Notes under the pieces: generated by a model | What the model was told of the DNA's origin: nothing | The model's input: the letters and a program-made list of their open reading frames with translations, nothing else | Database searches by the model: none | Part shown: one piece after another, positions 48,960 to 58,407 of the stretch | How positions within the stretch are numbered: the first letter of the stretch is position 1 | Layout: each line of letters opens with the position of its first letter | Position numbers and translations under genes: made by a program | NCBI GenBank assembly: GCA_902594855.1 | Contig: CACJNS010000003.1 | Span: 1-64,000 of the forward strand | Reading direction: 5' to 3' | DNA from: an uncultured SAR86 cluster bacterium | GTDB lineage: Bacteria > Pseudomonadota > Gammaproteobacteria > Magnimaribacterales > AG-339-G14 | Length of the DNA: 64,000 bases

Positions 48960-49691
48960 TTATTTTAACACTTCAAGATATTTCTTAGTGGTTTCTTTGA
49001 TTCCATAGATCAAACAATCAGATACATATGCCTGTCCAATAGATACTTCTTTTATCTCACCACAATCCATAAGAAATGGAAGATTCTTGAGATTTAAATC
49101 ATGACCGGCATTGAGATCCAAATTTATCTCATTAGCAAATTCAATAACAGAACGATAAGTATCTTTTGTTGATTGGCTGTTGTAGAGAGCTGCGTAAGGT
49201 CCTGTGTAGAGTTCTACCCTATCCACTCCTAAATCTTTAGCACGTTTTAGCTGTTCAATATCCGGATCGATAAAAATGCTTGATCTTATATTGAAAGATT
49301 TTAATGTTTTAATTATTTTTTCTAATTCCAGATTTGGTTTGTTTAAATCAAACCCATGATCAGAAGTTTTTTGCATCGTATCGTCTGGTACTAAAGTTGC
49401 CTGATCAGGCTGATAGAAGTTAATCAGTTCCATATAACCGGGATATTCATCGTTTGGCTGTTCAAATGGATTTCCTTCAATGTTAAATTCTATATTGCTC
49501 GGTATGATCTTTTTTATTTCTGCAACGTCTTTTGGCGTTATGTGTCTTAAATCTGGTCTCGGATGAACTGTTATTCCATGACAACCCGAATCTATAATAT
49601 TCATAGTCATATCCACCAAGTTTGGAATATCTCCATCTCTTGCATTCCTTAACCAAGCTATCTTATTTATATTGATACTTAAATTTGTCAT
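48960..49691 (-). CDS. pdxJ: Pyridoxine 5'-phosphate synthase
   Basis: LSININKIAWLRNAR, GITVHPRPDLRHI, VELYTGPYA, LNAGHDLNLKNL, VSIGQAYVSDCL. Confidence 0.95.
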   Translation of the reverse strand: MTNLSININKIAWLRNARDGDIPNLVDMTMNIIDSGCHGITVHPRPDLRHITPKDVAEIKKIIPSNIEFNIEGNPFEQPNDEYPGYMELINFYQPDQATLVPDDTMQKTSDHGFDLNKPNLELEKIIKTLKSFNIRSSIFIDPDIEQLKRAKDLGVDRVELYTGPYAALYNSQSTKDTYRSVIEFANEINLDLNAGHDLNLKNLPFLMDCGEIKEVSIGQAYVSDCLIYGIKETTKKYLEVLK

Positions 49692-50452
49692 AAAAAAAGC
49701 TTTATGGATCCATCATAAAATAGCTTGCAACCTGCGAGCAAAGTACAAAAGTATCCAATTTTATAAAACCAATCTTGCCCTATTTTATCAACAAGATAAG
49801 CTCCAAAATAAACACCAAGAGGAGCTAAAGGAAGTAATAAGAGAGAAGTATATATATTTTCAAAATTCATTTCGCCTAGATAAGCATAGGGAAAAATTTT
49901 AAATAAATTTATCAATAGATAAAAAAGACCGGCGGTTGCAACGTACATAGTTCTATCTAGCCTCATCGGAAGAAGATAAAAACTCAATGGCAATCCACCA
50001 GCATGAATTGAAAAACTAGTAAAACCTGAAAGACTTGGCCAAAAGTATGAGGCAAATTTAGATGGCTTCTTAGGTTTATCTGAATCTTTACGAAAGTAAT
50101 AATCCAAACAGAAAATAATAGCCATTAGTCCAATGATCATTCTTATATGGTCATTGGTCAGATAGCTAAATGTAAAAGTCCCAATTAATACTCCGACGAA
50201 AGCAAGAGGAATTATAAATTTGATAATTTCAATGTTCCATTTATGCCTATATCTCCAAACTGTAACGCAATCCATAAAAATCAAAGGTATAAGAAGAATT
50301 GCTACAGCCTGAAAAGGTGGAACAAAAAAAGACATAACGGGAATTGCCAAGAGAGAACCAAAGGATCCTGCTCCAATGAATCCTCCTTTTCCCATTCCAT
50401 GAAGGAAAACAGAAATGATTGCTACCACATAAAATAATGGATCCAGAATCAT
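49688..50452 (-). CDS. TauE/SafE (TSUP) family permease
   Basis: GKGGFIGAGSFGSLLAIPVMSFFVPPFQAVAILLIPLI and GFTSFSIHAGGLPLSFYLLP. Confidence 0.88.
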   Translation of the reverse strand: MILDPLFYVVAIISVFLHGMGKGGFIGAGSFGSLLAIPVMSFFVPPFQAVAILLIPLIFMDCVTVWRYRHKWNIEIIKFIIPLAFVGVLIGTFTFSYLTNDHIRMIIGLMAIIFCLDYYFRKDSDKPKKPSKFASYFWPSLSGFTSFSIHAGGLPLSFYLLPMRLDRTMYVATAGLFYLLINLFKIFPYAYLGEMNFENIYTSLLLLPLAPLGVYFGAYLVDKIGQDWFYKIGYFCTLLAGCKLFYDGSIKLFL

Positions 50453-50458
50453 TTTCTT

Positions 50459-51661
50459 TTAAATTAATTTATAGAGAATATCGGATAATTCGTTGGAGGA
50501 TTGATAAAGTTTTAAGCCCTTATGAATTTTGTTATTGATATAAGAAAAACCAATTTTTTTATCTGTATCACCATAAGCGCAGGCTCCACCGATGCCTGCA
50601 TGCCCAAAAGCACTTTCAGATCTTCCAATCGGAGAAAGCTGCGTATTGAGCAAATATCCTAGTCCAAATTTAATATCTCCAAAAAAGAGAACTGTATCCG
50701 GTCCAGAAGTATGGGGAGTTAAAGCCTGATTGATCGATTCCCTTGACATGATTGTCTTGCCATCTCTTGATCCACCATTAGATAAGATGCCATAAAACTT
50801 TGCTAAAGCATTTGAATTACCGTGTCCGTTTCCAGCCGGAATTTCTGCCATCCTCCAATCTGTAGAATTCATATAGTTCTGATCATCGTTAGCTGCAGTA
50901 CTGTCAAAAGCAACCTTAAAATCTCCCTTTCTGAACCATCTCTTTATGTTTTTAAGTGGCTGAGGAAGAAATAACTCTGGGATCAAAGATATAAATATCT
51001 GAAATCCTTTTGAGGGCCCCATAGCATCAGAAATAGAAATTGTATCTGCACAATTTGGCAAATCCTCTTCATCTAAACCAATCTTAAAATTTAGGTCAAA
51101 TGGATCAGCAATATGTTCTTTAAAATAAGATCCTATTGTTTGGCCTGTAACCTTTCTGAAGAGTTCGCCGTTTAGAAAACCATAAGTCAATGCATGGTAA
51201 CCTTGACTTGTGCCAGGTTCATGAAATGGTTCTTGAGTTTCAAGAGCTTTGATAAAAGAAGACCAATCCTGCCATCTTGGATTTTCGAGTCTTTCTCTAA
51301 AACCAAACATTCCCGCTCTGTGTGTTAAAAAATGTTTGATTAAGGTATTTTCTTTACCGTTAGTTCCGTATTCTGGCCAATATTTACTTACTTTGTCATC
51401 CAATGATATTTTTCCTTGTTCAACTAAGTGCATCATGCAAGGGACAATAATTCCTTTTGTGACAGAGAAGACATTGCAAATAGTATCTTTATCCCAAGGT
51501 ATAGTTTTTTCCTTATCCTTAAATCCACCCCATAAATCCACTATCATTTCACCATCTTTTTCCACAGCAAATGACGCACCAGTTTCATAACCAGAATCTA
51601 TTAAAGATCGGAAGTGATTCTCTAACTCTTTAAAATCTGGGTGACAATATCCATCTATCAT
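50459..51661 (-). CDS. Serine hydrolase, beta-lactamase (class C)/esterase family
   Basis: SVTKGI (SxxK), YHALTYGFLNGEL, FGHAGIGG. Confidence 0.87.
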   Translation of the reverse strand: MIDGYCHPDFKELENHFRSLIDSGYETGASFAVEKDGEMIVDLWGGFKDKEKTIPWDKDTICNVFSVTKGIIVPCMMHLVEQGKISLDDKVSKYWPEYGTNGKENTLIKHFLTHRAGMFGFRERLENPRWQDWSSFIKALETQEPFHEPGTSQGYHALTYGFLNGELFRKVTGQTIGSYFKEHIADPFDLNFKIGLDEEDLPNCADTISISDAMGPSKGFQIFISLIPELFLPQPLKNIKRWFRKGDFKVAFDSTAANDDQNYMNSTDWRMAEIPAGNGHGNSNALAKFYGILSNGGSRDGKTIMSRESINQALTPHTSGPDTVLFFGDIKFGLGYLLNTQLSPIGRSESAFGHAGIGGACAYGDTDKKIGFSYINNKIHKGLKLYQSSNELSDILYKLI

Positions 51662-52539
51662 GATGCTAGAACTTGTTTTAATGAATCGACAAATTCTTTA
51701 GGTTTATCTAAGAATAAATGATGCATTGCACCAGGAATCATATGTAACCTATCATCAGATAAACCACTTACGTACTTGAAATAATCTAAAGTTTCTTGGG
51801 TCATGAGTTGACTAAGCTGACCGTAGATAAGAGAAAGTTTGCAGTTAAGGTTGGTTAAATTCTCATGTTGATCTAAATACGAATAAGTTTTCATGATTGT
51901 AGGGTCTGATTTCAATTTCCACCCTTCCTCAGTTTCTCTATAAGAAGTTTCGGCAACATATTTCAGGACAAAATCCAGCTCACAAGGTTGAGGAGGCATA
52001 AGCCTAAATCTTTCAATTGCATCCTCTTTAGTAGGAGATGCCACTCCTAATCTAACAGTTGGCCGACGAGATGACATTTCTTTTGCTTTTTCAGGCGGAA
52101 GAACAATGGTTGAATCCACAAGGATTATTTCATCGCAGAGGTCTTTATATTTATTGCCAAAGATAATGGAAACATGACCTCCCATACTGTGAGCAACTAT
52201 GATTGGTTTATCTAATTTTAAACCTTCTATAACGTCTTTAACTTCATCTGCGTATGTTTCCTGCGAATAAGCTTCTCTGTGTTCACTATCTCCCATACCG
52301 CTAAAATCCATGGCGACAACAAAATAATCATTTGCAAATTCTGGAATGACATGGTCCCACCAATGCGTATGCGCATTAAAGCCATGTAAAAATAGAAGGC
52401 ACTTTTTTTCATTTGAACCCCAAGTCCTAACATTTATTTTTACCCCAGATGAATCTATCGATAATTGTTCTGAAGGATATTCAATATTATTTATGAACCA
52501 TTCTGGTGCTAGACCCAGAGGATTTTTTCCAATTAACAT
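51658..52539 (-). CDS. Alpha/beta hydrolase
   Basis: LFLHGFNAHTHWWDHV, VAHSMGGHVS nucleophile elbow, PGAMHHLFLDKP. Confidence 0.88.
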   Translation of the reverse strand: MLIGKNPLGLAPEWFINNIEYPSEQLSIDSSGVKINVRTWGSNEKKCLLFLHGFNAHTHWWDHVIPEFANDYFVVAMDFSGMGDSEHREAYSQETYADEVKDVIEGLKLDKPIIVAHSMGGHVSIIFGNKYKDLCDEIILVDSTIVLPPEKAKEMSSRRPTVRLGVASPTKEDAIERFRLMPPQPCELDFVLKYVAETSYRETEEGWKLKSDPTIMKTYSYLDQHENLTNLNCKLSLIYGQLSQLMTQETLDYFKYVSGLSDDRLHMIPGAMHHLFLDKPKEFVDSLKQVLAS

Positions 52540-52562
52540 GGCGCGATTATACGGAATATTAG

Positions 52563-53276
52563 TTATCTAAGTAAGGAATGAATATTTCCTTGAAACTCTA
52601 TGGACGGGTTGACATTAACTCCAGCGGTAAGAGATTGCTCTAATACTTTTTCCAACATTCTAGAGGAGCCGAATATTTCATAATTTAGTTCATTATCTAT
52701 AACTATATTGCCTGACAAGAGATCGGCATTTGGAAAAGTTATAAAATTAGCAATTAATTTATTATTTTCGCAATTTATATTTGCTTCAACCGAAGTTTCG
52801 TAAACTTCACCAAATAATTCAAGATCATTGACCATAGCGTTAATTCTTCCCGAAGAGGAAATGCATCTATCTTTATCAAAACCTAAAGTTAAGTTATCCG
52901 ATGAAAGAAGGATTTTCATAGGCAATTTTGAGCCAAACTTGTCACTATCAAATATAAATTTTATGGAGCTAAGACTAATTACTTCATTCATGATTAGCTC
53001 TGCTATTGAAATATCTCCTGTTAGATCAAGCCTTCCACGATCAATTTTTATATGAAGTTTATTCAATCCAACAGAGGTATTAAGATTCCCAATCAGAGTA
53101 TCGCCATAAAAAACTTCCTCAAATGTGCCACTCCAAATTGTTCCGTTAATGTCTCTATAAGAGATTTCTGGAAAAAGATCATCAACAGTTGAATAAGCAA
53201 TCCTTAAGGGTAAAAATAAAAAAAGAAGTACAAAGAAGAGAGAAACTACCGAGATAAAAAAATATCGAAGACTCAT
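52563..53276 (-). CDS. gspN: Type II secretion protein N
   Basis: Position at the end of the gsp operon; TM plus NGTIWSG motif. Confidence 0.75.
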   Translation of the reverse strand: MSLRYFFISVVSLFFVLLFLFLPLRIAYSTVDDLFPEISYRDINGTIWSGTFEEVFYGDTLIGNLNTSVGLNKLHIKIDRGRLDLTGDISIAELIMNEVISLSSIKFIFDSDKFGSKLPMKILLSSDNLTLGFDKDRCISSSGRINAMVNDLELFGEVYETSVEANINCENNKLIANFITFPNADLLSGNIVIDNELNYEIFGSSRMLEKVLEQSLTAGVNVNPSIEFQGNIHSLLR

Positions 53277-53722
53277 TAGATTTTAGATAGATTTAATTGA
53301 GCAGACACTCTCCCGCCTGAAGACTTTGTGAGGCTAGTTTTATCTAAAGAAACTCGATCTTGAATTGAGAAAAGCCAGTCATAAAGTCTCATAAAATCTG
53401 CATCATTTATCCAGACAATAATTGACTCTTCGTCTATGACCTGAGTTCTGTCGATGGAAATTTTAAAATCGCCAGAAGTATTGGTAATTAAGGAGGATAT
53501 TGAAACATTATCTTGATTGACAAACCCTGGGAAAAAATTAATTTTATTTATTAATCTTTCTTCTGTAAGTATTTTATTTCTTTCGATTTCAAGATTGTTT
53601 GCTGTCTTTTGAATAAAATTTAAAAAGAAACTAAGAACGATTAGAACAAGTAAAGACAACGTCAAAATAAATATTATTTGTTGTTGTCGAGTTAAGGAAT
53701 TTAGATAACTAAAAACTTTCAA
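53276..53722 (-). CDS. gspM: Type II secretion protein M
   Basis: Position; short N-terminal segment, TM, ferredoxin-like ending. Confidence 0.75.
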   Translation of the reverse strand: MKVFSYLNSLTRQQQIIFILTLSLLVLIVLSFFLNFIQKTANNLEIERNKILTEERLINKINFFPGFVNQDNVSISSLITNTSGDFKISIDRTQVIDEESIIVWINDADFMRLYDWLFSIQDRVSLDKTSLTKSSGGRVSAQLNLSKI

Positions 53723-54830
53723 TTATGATTTCTCCTATGATGAAATTATTACTTCTATTGGATGTGCCTATTTGAGCGTAAATCCCCTCTCCTTCCAATT
53801 TAGCTATTATTCTTTCTAAATCGGCGAATGAATTTGCCTCAACTTCGAAAGCAGTTCTTTGTTGTGACAACACAAATGAATTTAAATTAGTTGAATTTAG
53901 AGAAGTAACAGCATTACTGACTGTAGAAATTAATTTTAATTGATCTTGATCGTTATTCTGTCTCATCAAGCGGTATTTAATTTCATTGAAATCGGTCTCG
54001 TAATTCAGACTTGGGAATTTTTGGTTAAAAACTTGTTTTGACTTTTCTAACGAATTATCAATTTGAAAAGAATAGGAAATAATTTCAATCAAGCTCAAAC
54101 TAATAAAAAATAAATAAATTGAAGCTAAAGCAATTAGGGGTTTTTTGCTTTGCTTGAATAACTTGTCTATATCTAGACGTTTTTCATATTTTCCCTGCAT
54201 GAGGTTGAAATATGAAAAGTCTATTGATTTGAGAGAATGGATCATAAGATCCTCATAAGAATCAAAGACTTTTGATTGAATTTTTAAATCCTTATCGAGA
54301 GATATTTCTTCGACGCTAAAGACTTCAAGTGGATCAGCTTTAAATTGATTAATAATATTTTCTTTACTTAATTTGAAGGTTGCCAAAGACATCATCAATC
54401 TTATTTTGTTTCTCTTAGAGTGAACGTAAACAAAATTTTCAAAGAAAATTAAAGTATTTACTTCGGAATCGTAAGCGTGAAATGGTGTCAAAAAATCTAG
54501 ATTTTCTTGAAAAGCTAAATCTCTAACTGAATTAAGATATTCACTTGATGCAGCAAGAATCTCTTTTGAGTCTTTTGATTGTATCCATTCATCTTCAGAA
54601 TCATCGTCAATAAGCTCATCTTTTATCATGAAAGGAATAGCTTTCTTAAGCTGTGCATCTGATACATCGGGAAGATTAAGATCAATATTATGGAACTCAT
54701 TAGTCAGCAATATTCTTCCTGATACTTTGTGACTTTCGGAATCAAATTTTACTGATTTAAAAGTGTCATTTTCTTGGAGAAAATAATGACTTTTATCTTG
54801 TTCTATAAGCTCTATTACTTTTTGTATCAT
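53709..54830 (-). CDS. gspL: Type II secretion protein L
   Basis: Position; cytoplasmic domain plus one TM plus periplasmic domain. Confidence 0.8.
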   Translation of the reverse strand: MIQKVIELIEQDKSHYFLQENDTFKSVKFDSESHKVSGRILLTNEFHNIDLNLPDVSDAQLKKAIPFMIKDELIDDDSEDEWIQSKDSKEILAASSEYLNSVRDLAFQENLDFLTPFHAYDSEVNTLIFFENFVYVHSKRNKIRLMMSLATFKLSKENIINQFKADPLEVFSVEEISLDKDLKIQSKVFDSYEDLMIHSLKSIDFSYFNLMQGKYEKRLDIDKLFKQSKKPLIALASIYLFFISLSLIEIISYSFQIDNSLEKSKQVFNQKFPSLNYETDFNEIKYRLMRQNNDQDQLKLISTVSNAVTSLNSTNLNSFVLSQQRTAFEVEANSFADLERIIAKLEGEGIYAQIGTSNRSNNFIIGEIIIESF

Positions 54831-55810
54831 AGATATTTTCCAATCTTTCGCATGTAAACTTTTGGTCCTGTTGAGGTTATTTCGATTTTTGAAATTAAAT
54901 CGTAAGTGTTCGATCCATTAGTAATTTCTACATCTATTTCATAATAATTACTTTGAGTTGATAACGACTCTCTTATAGATCCTGATAAAGCCAATCCATC
55001 AAATTCTGGCATATCAAAGAATTCCTTAGTTGATTTGTAGCCTCCAAAAGGTTTTGATAACAGCACATTTTGAGCCGAATAAAAATCTAATTGATTTTCC
55101 GTAATAGCAATTATTAGATGAGGATATTTAGGAGACAAAGCATTTATATTGATGTTTAACTCCCTCGAAGGATGAACACATAGATAAGGTTTAAGTTGTT
55201 TGTAAATCTCATCATTCATCCCATTAATGTTTCTAATTTCAGGCAAGTCAGCAATTAATTGATTAGTTGGAAGATAAGGATTCTTTTTGGCAGTGTAGTT
55301 AACATCTTCCGCGCCAAGAGTATCCTGTGGAGTGGAATTGGTATCAATCCAATCAATTAAAGAGGACACAATTATATCCATGTCATATTCAGGAATTTCT
55401 AGACTCATTCCAAGATTTTTCAATAACTGCGAATTGATCCTACTAACCCTATCTTGAGAATTATTGATCTTTGAAACCAAAGAATTAACATTAAAGCAAT
55501 TATTCCTGTCATAAAAATTTCCAAAAACTCGACCGTTTTCAGTTTCAAAACTTAATGAGTTTTCAATGGACTCTGATGAGCTGGCTAAAGCAATTTGAAG
55601 TCTATTTTGTTCCGGTTTTAAATATTCTTTTCCAATTACTTCGAGACTTAATAGATCAAGATATGCTTGAGAGAAAAAATTTTCATAAATATGAAACTTT
55701 ACCTTTTGCTGTGTCTCATTACTCATCATTACTCCGATCGAAGAAACGATCGTTATAATAAATAAGGATAATATGAGCGCTATTCCAGGCAGACTTTCTC
55801 TCTTATCCAT
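54827..55810 (-). CDS. gspK: Type II secretion minor pseudopilin K
   Basis: GIALILSLFIITIVSSIGVMM N-terminus; SLIDWIDTNSTPQDTLGAED. Confidence 0.88.
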   Translation of the reverse strand: MDKRESLPGIALILSLFIITIVSSIGVMMSNETQQKVKFHIYENFFSQAYLDLLSLEVIGKEYLKPEQNRLQIALASSSESIENSLSFETENGRVFGNFYDRNNCFNVNSLVSKINNSQDRVSRINSQLLKNLGMSLEIPEYDMDIIVSSLIDWIDTNSTPQDTLGAEDVNYTAKKNPYLPTNQLIADLPEIRNINGMNDEIYKQLKPYLCVHPSRELNININALSPKYPHLIIAITENQLDFYSAQNVLLSKPFGGYKSTKEFFDMPEFDGLALSGSIRESLSTQSNYYEIDVEITNGSNTYDLISKIEITSTGPKVYMRKIGKYL

Positions 55811-56393
55811 AATTCACCAATAAAATCTTATTGAATATTAAAAGGTCATAAAATCCTATTTTGACTTCAACTGCATCTGGAAGACTGCTATCAAAAAATA
55901 TTTCTTCTGATATAGGCCATGCTTCATAAGAGACATTTTCAAAAAATATTTCAAGATCCACATAATCCACATCATCAAGAAGGATTTCACTTTGTAAAGG
56001 ATCCTCGTTATCTATATATCTGTAGGATTCTCTGATCAGTTCTCCGTTATCTAATTTATAAATTATCTTTCTTAGAGCACCGGTATCATCCAATCCATCT
56101 GTGTCCGAGAGTTTTATTAACCTTAATAAGATTTCGTCAGAATCTGAGGAATTTAATTCCATAGTTGATAATTCATAAGCACCCATTTGGTCTCTTGGGA
56201 TTGTATTTACGGATTGCGTAAAATCTTGTCTCAAATATTTATTCAAAAGAACCAATTTATCTAACCTATCATTTTTTTCTTGAATGGAAAGATTCGAAGA
56301 AACAGATATATTCAATAAGGATGAGCCTAATAATGCCAAAAGAGCGAATAAAGATATTGCAATGAGCATTTCTATTAAAGATAAGCCTTTCAT
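55803..56393 (-). CDS. gspJ: Type II secretion minor pseudopilin J
   Basis: GLSLIEMLIAISLFALLALLGSS prepilin signal. Confidence 0.85.
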   Translation of the reverse strand: MKGLSLIEMLIAISLFALLALLGSSLLNISVSSNLSIQEKNDRLDKLVLLNKYLRQDFTQSVNTIPRDQMGAYELSTMELNSSDSDEILLRLIKLSDTDGLDDTGALRKIIYKLDNGELIRESYRYIDNEDPLQSEILLDDVDYVDLEIFFENVSYEAWPISEEIFFDSSLPDAVEVKIGFYDLLIFNKILLVNYG

Positions 56394-56770
56394 TGGGCCA
56401 AAACCTCTTTAAAAACCTTTGATTTTCCTAATAAATCTCCATCTTCAGAAAAAACTTTTATTTCAATTTCAATTCTATTTCTCTCAACTGAAGTTGCTAA
56501 CTCTCTTTCCCAAATGAACGGCATGCCTAGAAATGTTTCCTCTCCTTCGTCGTATTGCGAAGAAGTAAGATAATCATCCTTGACTAAGTTTTTCAAAGCT
56601 AAGTTTTCTGCAATATTATTTGCCAAGAATCTTTCTTCAATTAAGTTAATGGATTTTGAAGAATCAGTGATTAAAGAAGAGAAAGCCAGTGCAGCAATAG
56701 CAAGAATAAAGAAAGCAACTAAGATTTCTATTATTGTGAAACCAGATAATGTTTTATTCCCAGTTGCCAA
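56390..56770 (-). CDS. gspI: Type II secretion minor pseudopilin I
   Basis: GFTIIEILVAFFILAIAALAFSS prepilin signal. The tracked ATG 56806 adds an unlikely leader inside gspG; TTG 56770 is the likely start. Confidence 0.8.
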   Translation of the reverse strand: MATGNKTLSGFTIIEILVAFFILAIAALAFSSLITDSSKSINLIEERFLANNIAENLALKNLVKDDYLTSSQYDEGEETFLGMPFIWERELATSVERNRIEIEIKVFSEDGDLLGKSKVFKEVLAQ

Positions 56771-57185
56771 TATCTTTATCCGATCCTTCTCCACCTTCCT
56801 CACCATCAGCTCCTAGAGAATATAAATCAAAAGTTCCAAATCTTCCGGGTCTTCTGTATTTGTAATCATTACCCCAGGGATCTTTTTCTAATCTTCTTAC
56901 GTACCCTCCTGATCTGTATCTTTCTTTAAATCTGTGATTTTCAGGAACTGTCACAAGAGCTTGAAGACCCTCTCTGGAATTTGGGTAAGAGATCATATCA
57001 AGACGATAGAGCTCAAGTGCTTGTTCTAAGAGTCTAATGTCGGCTTTAGCTTTATCTTCTCTAGCCCTTTCCTGACTCGGTAAAACATTGATTGCAATCA
57101 CGGCAGTCAATAAGCCTAAAATCATTAAAACAACTAAGATTTCAATAAGTGTAAAGCCTTTTAATTTTATTTTTTTCATCATCAT
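56754..57185 (-). CDS. gspG: Type II secretion major pseudopilin G
   Basis: KGFTLIEILVVLMILGLL; DPWGNDYKYRRPG; LYSLGADGEEGGEGSDKDIGNW Ca-site loop. Confidence 0.95.
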   Translation of the reverse strand: MMMKKIKLKGFTLIEILVVLMILGLLTAVIAINVLPSQERAREDKAKADIRLLEQALELYRLDMISYPNSREGLQALVTVPENHRFKERYRSGGYVRRLEKDPWGNDYKYRRPGRFGTFDLYSLGADGEEGGEGSDKDIGNWE

Positions 57186-57198
57186 ATTTTACTCCTCG

Positions 57199-58407
57199 TT
57201 ATAGGCTGAATGTATTTAACTGAATCAACGGTAATAAAATTGCCAAAACAATCAAAGAAACAAATCCACCCATAAAAATAATAACCGCGGGTTCCAAAAG
57301 ATTTAAAGTTATCTTAGTAGAATGATTAAATCTATCCTGAAGGTATTTTGAAACCTTAATTAACATGTTTTCTAACTCTCCACTTGCTTCACCGCTAGAT
57401 ATCATTTCAATGATTAGTGAAGGTATGTATTTTGATTTACTTAATGATCTTGCAAGAGAATTTCCTTCAGAAACTTCAACGGATGCAAAATTAATATCTT
57501 TTTTTAAAATTCTGTTGCTGACAGTATTTGCAGAGATATCCAGTGACCTAATTATGGGGACATTGCTTGATCTGAGAATGGATAGAGAATTAGTGAATCT
57601 TGATAAGTTTGAATCGATAATAAATTTATTAATTATCGGAAGTTTTAATAGGACTTTATCAACATAAAGAAAAAAATTATTAATGCCAATGAATCTGATT
57701 CCAATAAAAGCAATTAAAGCTAAAAAAACAATAAGCAATCCGAACCAGAGGCTTGTAAAAAAATTTGAAATTCCTAACATTGCCATTGTTAAGAATGGTA
57801 ATTGCTGATTAGAGTTAGCAAATTGAGAGACGACATTTGGAACAACAAAGATTAGCAGTAAACTTATTATCACCAGGGAAGTTGCAAATAAAACCATTGG
57901 ATATATTGTTGCTCCAAGGATCTCTTGATTAAGGGTTGCTCTTTTTTCTAGATAATCAGCTGTCTCCTCCATAACATTTCCCAATTCTCCAGAAGATTCC
58001 CCTGCTTCGATTAGTGATACATATAAACTATCGAAAGATTCAGGGAATTCCTTTAAAGCTTCAGAGAACTTATACCCTTCTTTAACTCGCATGGATATTT
58101 CCTTGAGTTTGTTGGCACTAGATTTATCTGAAAGCTGTTCAGCTACCGAATCTAGTGACCTATCAACAGGTATGCCTGCATTTATAAGAGTGGACATTTG
58201 ACGAGTAATTAATGCTAAATCACTTGATTTAATTTTATGGGACAAAAAACTTAAAAAAGATCCTGAAGCTTTTCTTTCTTTTACATCTATAGGAATTAAA
58301 CTCCTACTTTTTAATTCTTGAGAGGCTAAATTGACATCATCTGCAATTAAGCTGCCTTTTATTTTTTTTCCATCTGACGATAAAGCTTCGTAATTAAAAG
58401 CAGGCAT
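57199..58407 (-). CDS. gspF: Type II secretion inner-membrane protein F
   Basis: LALITRQMSTLINAGIPVDRSL; IEAGESSGELGNVMEETADYLE; SSGEASGELENML. Confidence 0.95.
   Translation of the reverse strand: MPAFNYEALSSDGKKIKGSLIADDVNLASQELKSRSLIPIDVKERKASGSFLSFLSHKIKSSDLALITRQMSTLINAGIPVDRSLDSVAEQLSDKSSANKLKEISMRVKEGYKFSEALKEFPESFDSLYVSLIEAGESSGELGNVMEETADYLEKRATLNQEILGATIYPMVLFATSLVIISLLLIFVVPNVVSQFANSNQQLPFLTMAMLGISNFFTSLWFGLLIVFLALIAFIGIRFIGINNFFLYVDKVLLKLPIINKFIIDSNLSRFTNSLSILRSSNVPIIRSLDISANTVSNRILKKDINFASVEVSEGNSLARSLSKSKYIPSLIIEMISSGEASGELENMLIKVSKYLQDRFNHSTKITLNLLEPAVIIFMGGFVSLIVLAILLPLIQLNTFSL

Noticed and set aside
51658-52539. Alpha/beta hydrolase next to gspN as a T2SS substrate
   Set aside because: No signal peptide visible, so secretion is unsupported; adjacency alone is weak.
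56771-56806. Tracked N-terminal extension of gspI (MVRKVEKDRIKI)
   Set aside because: Embedded in gspG codons and not a usual prepilin leader; TTG 56770 gives a short leader before GFTIIE.
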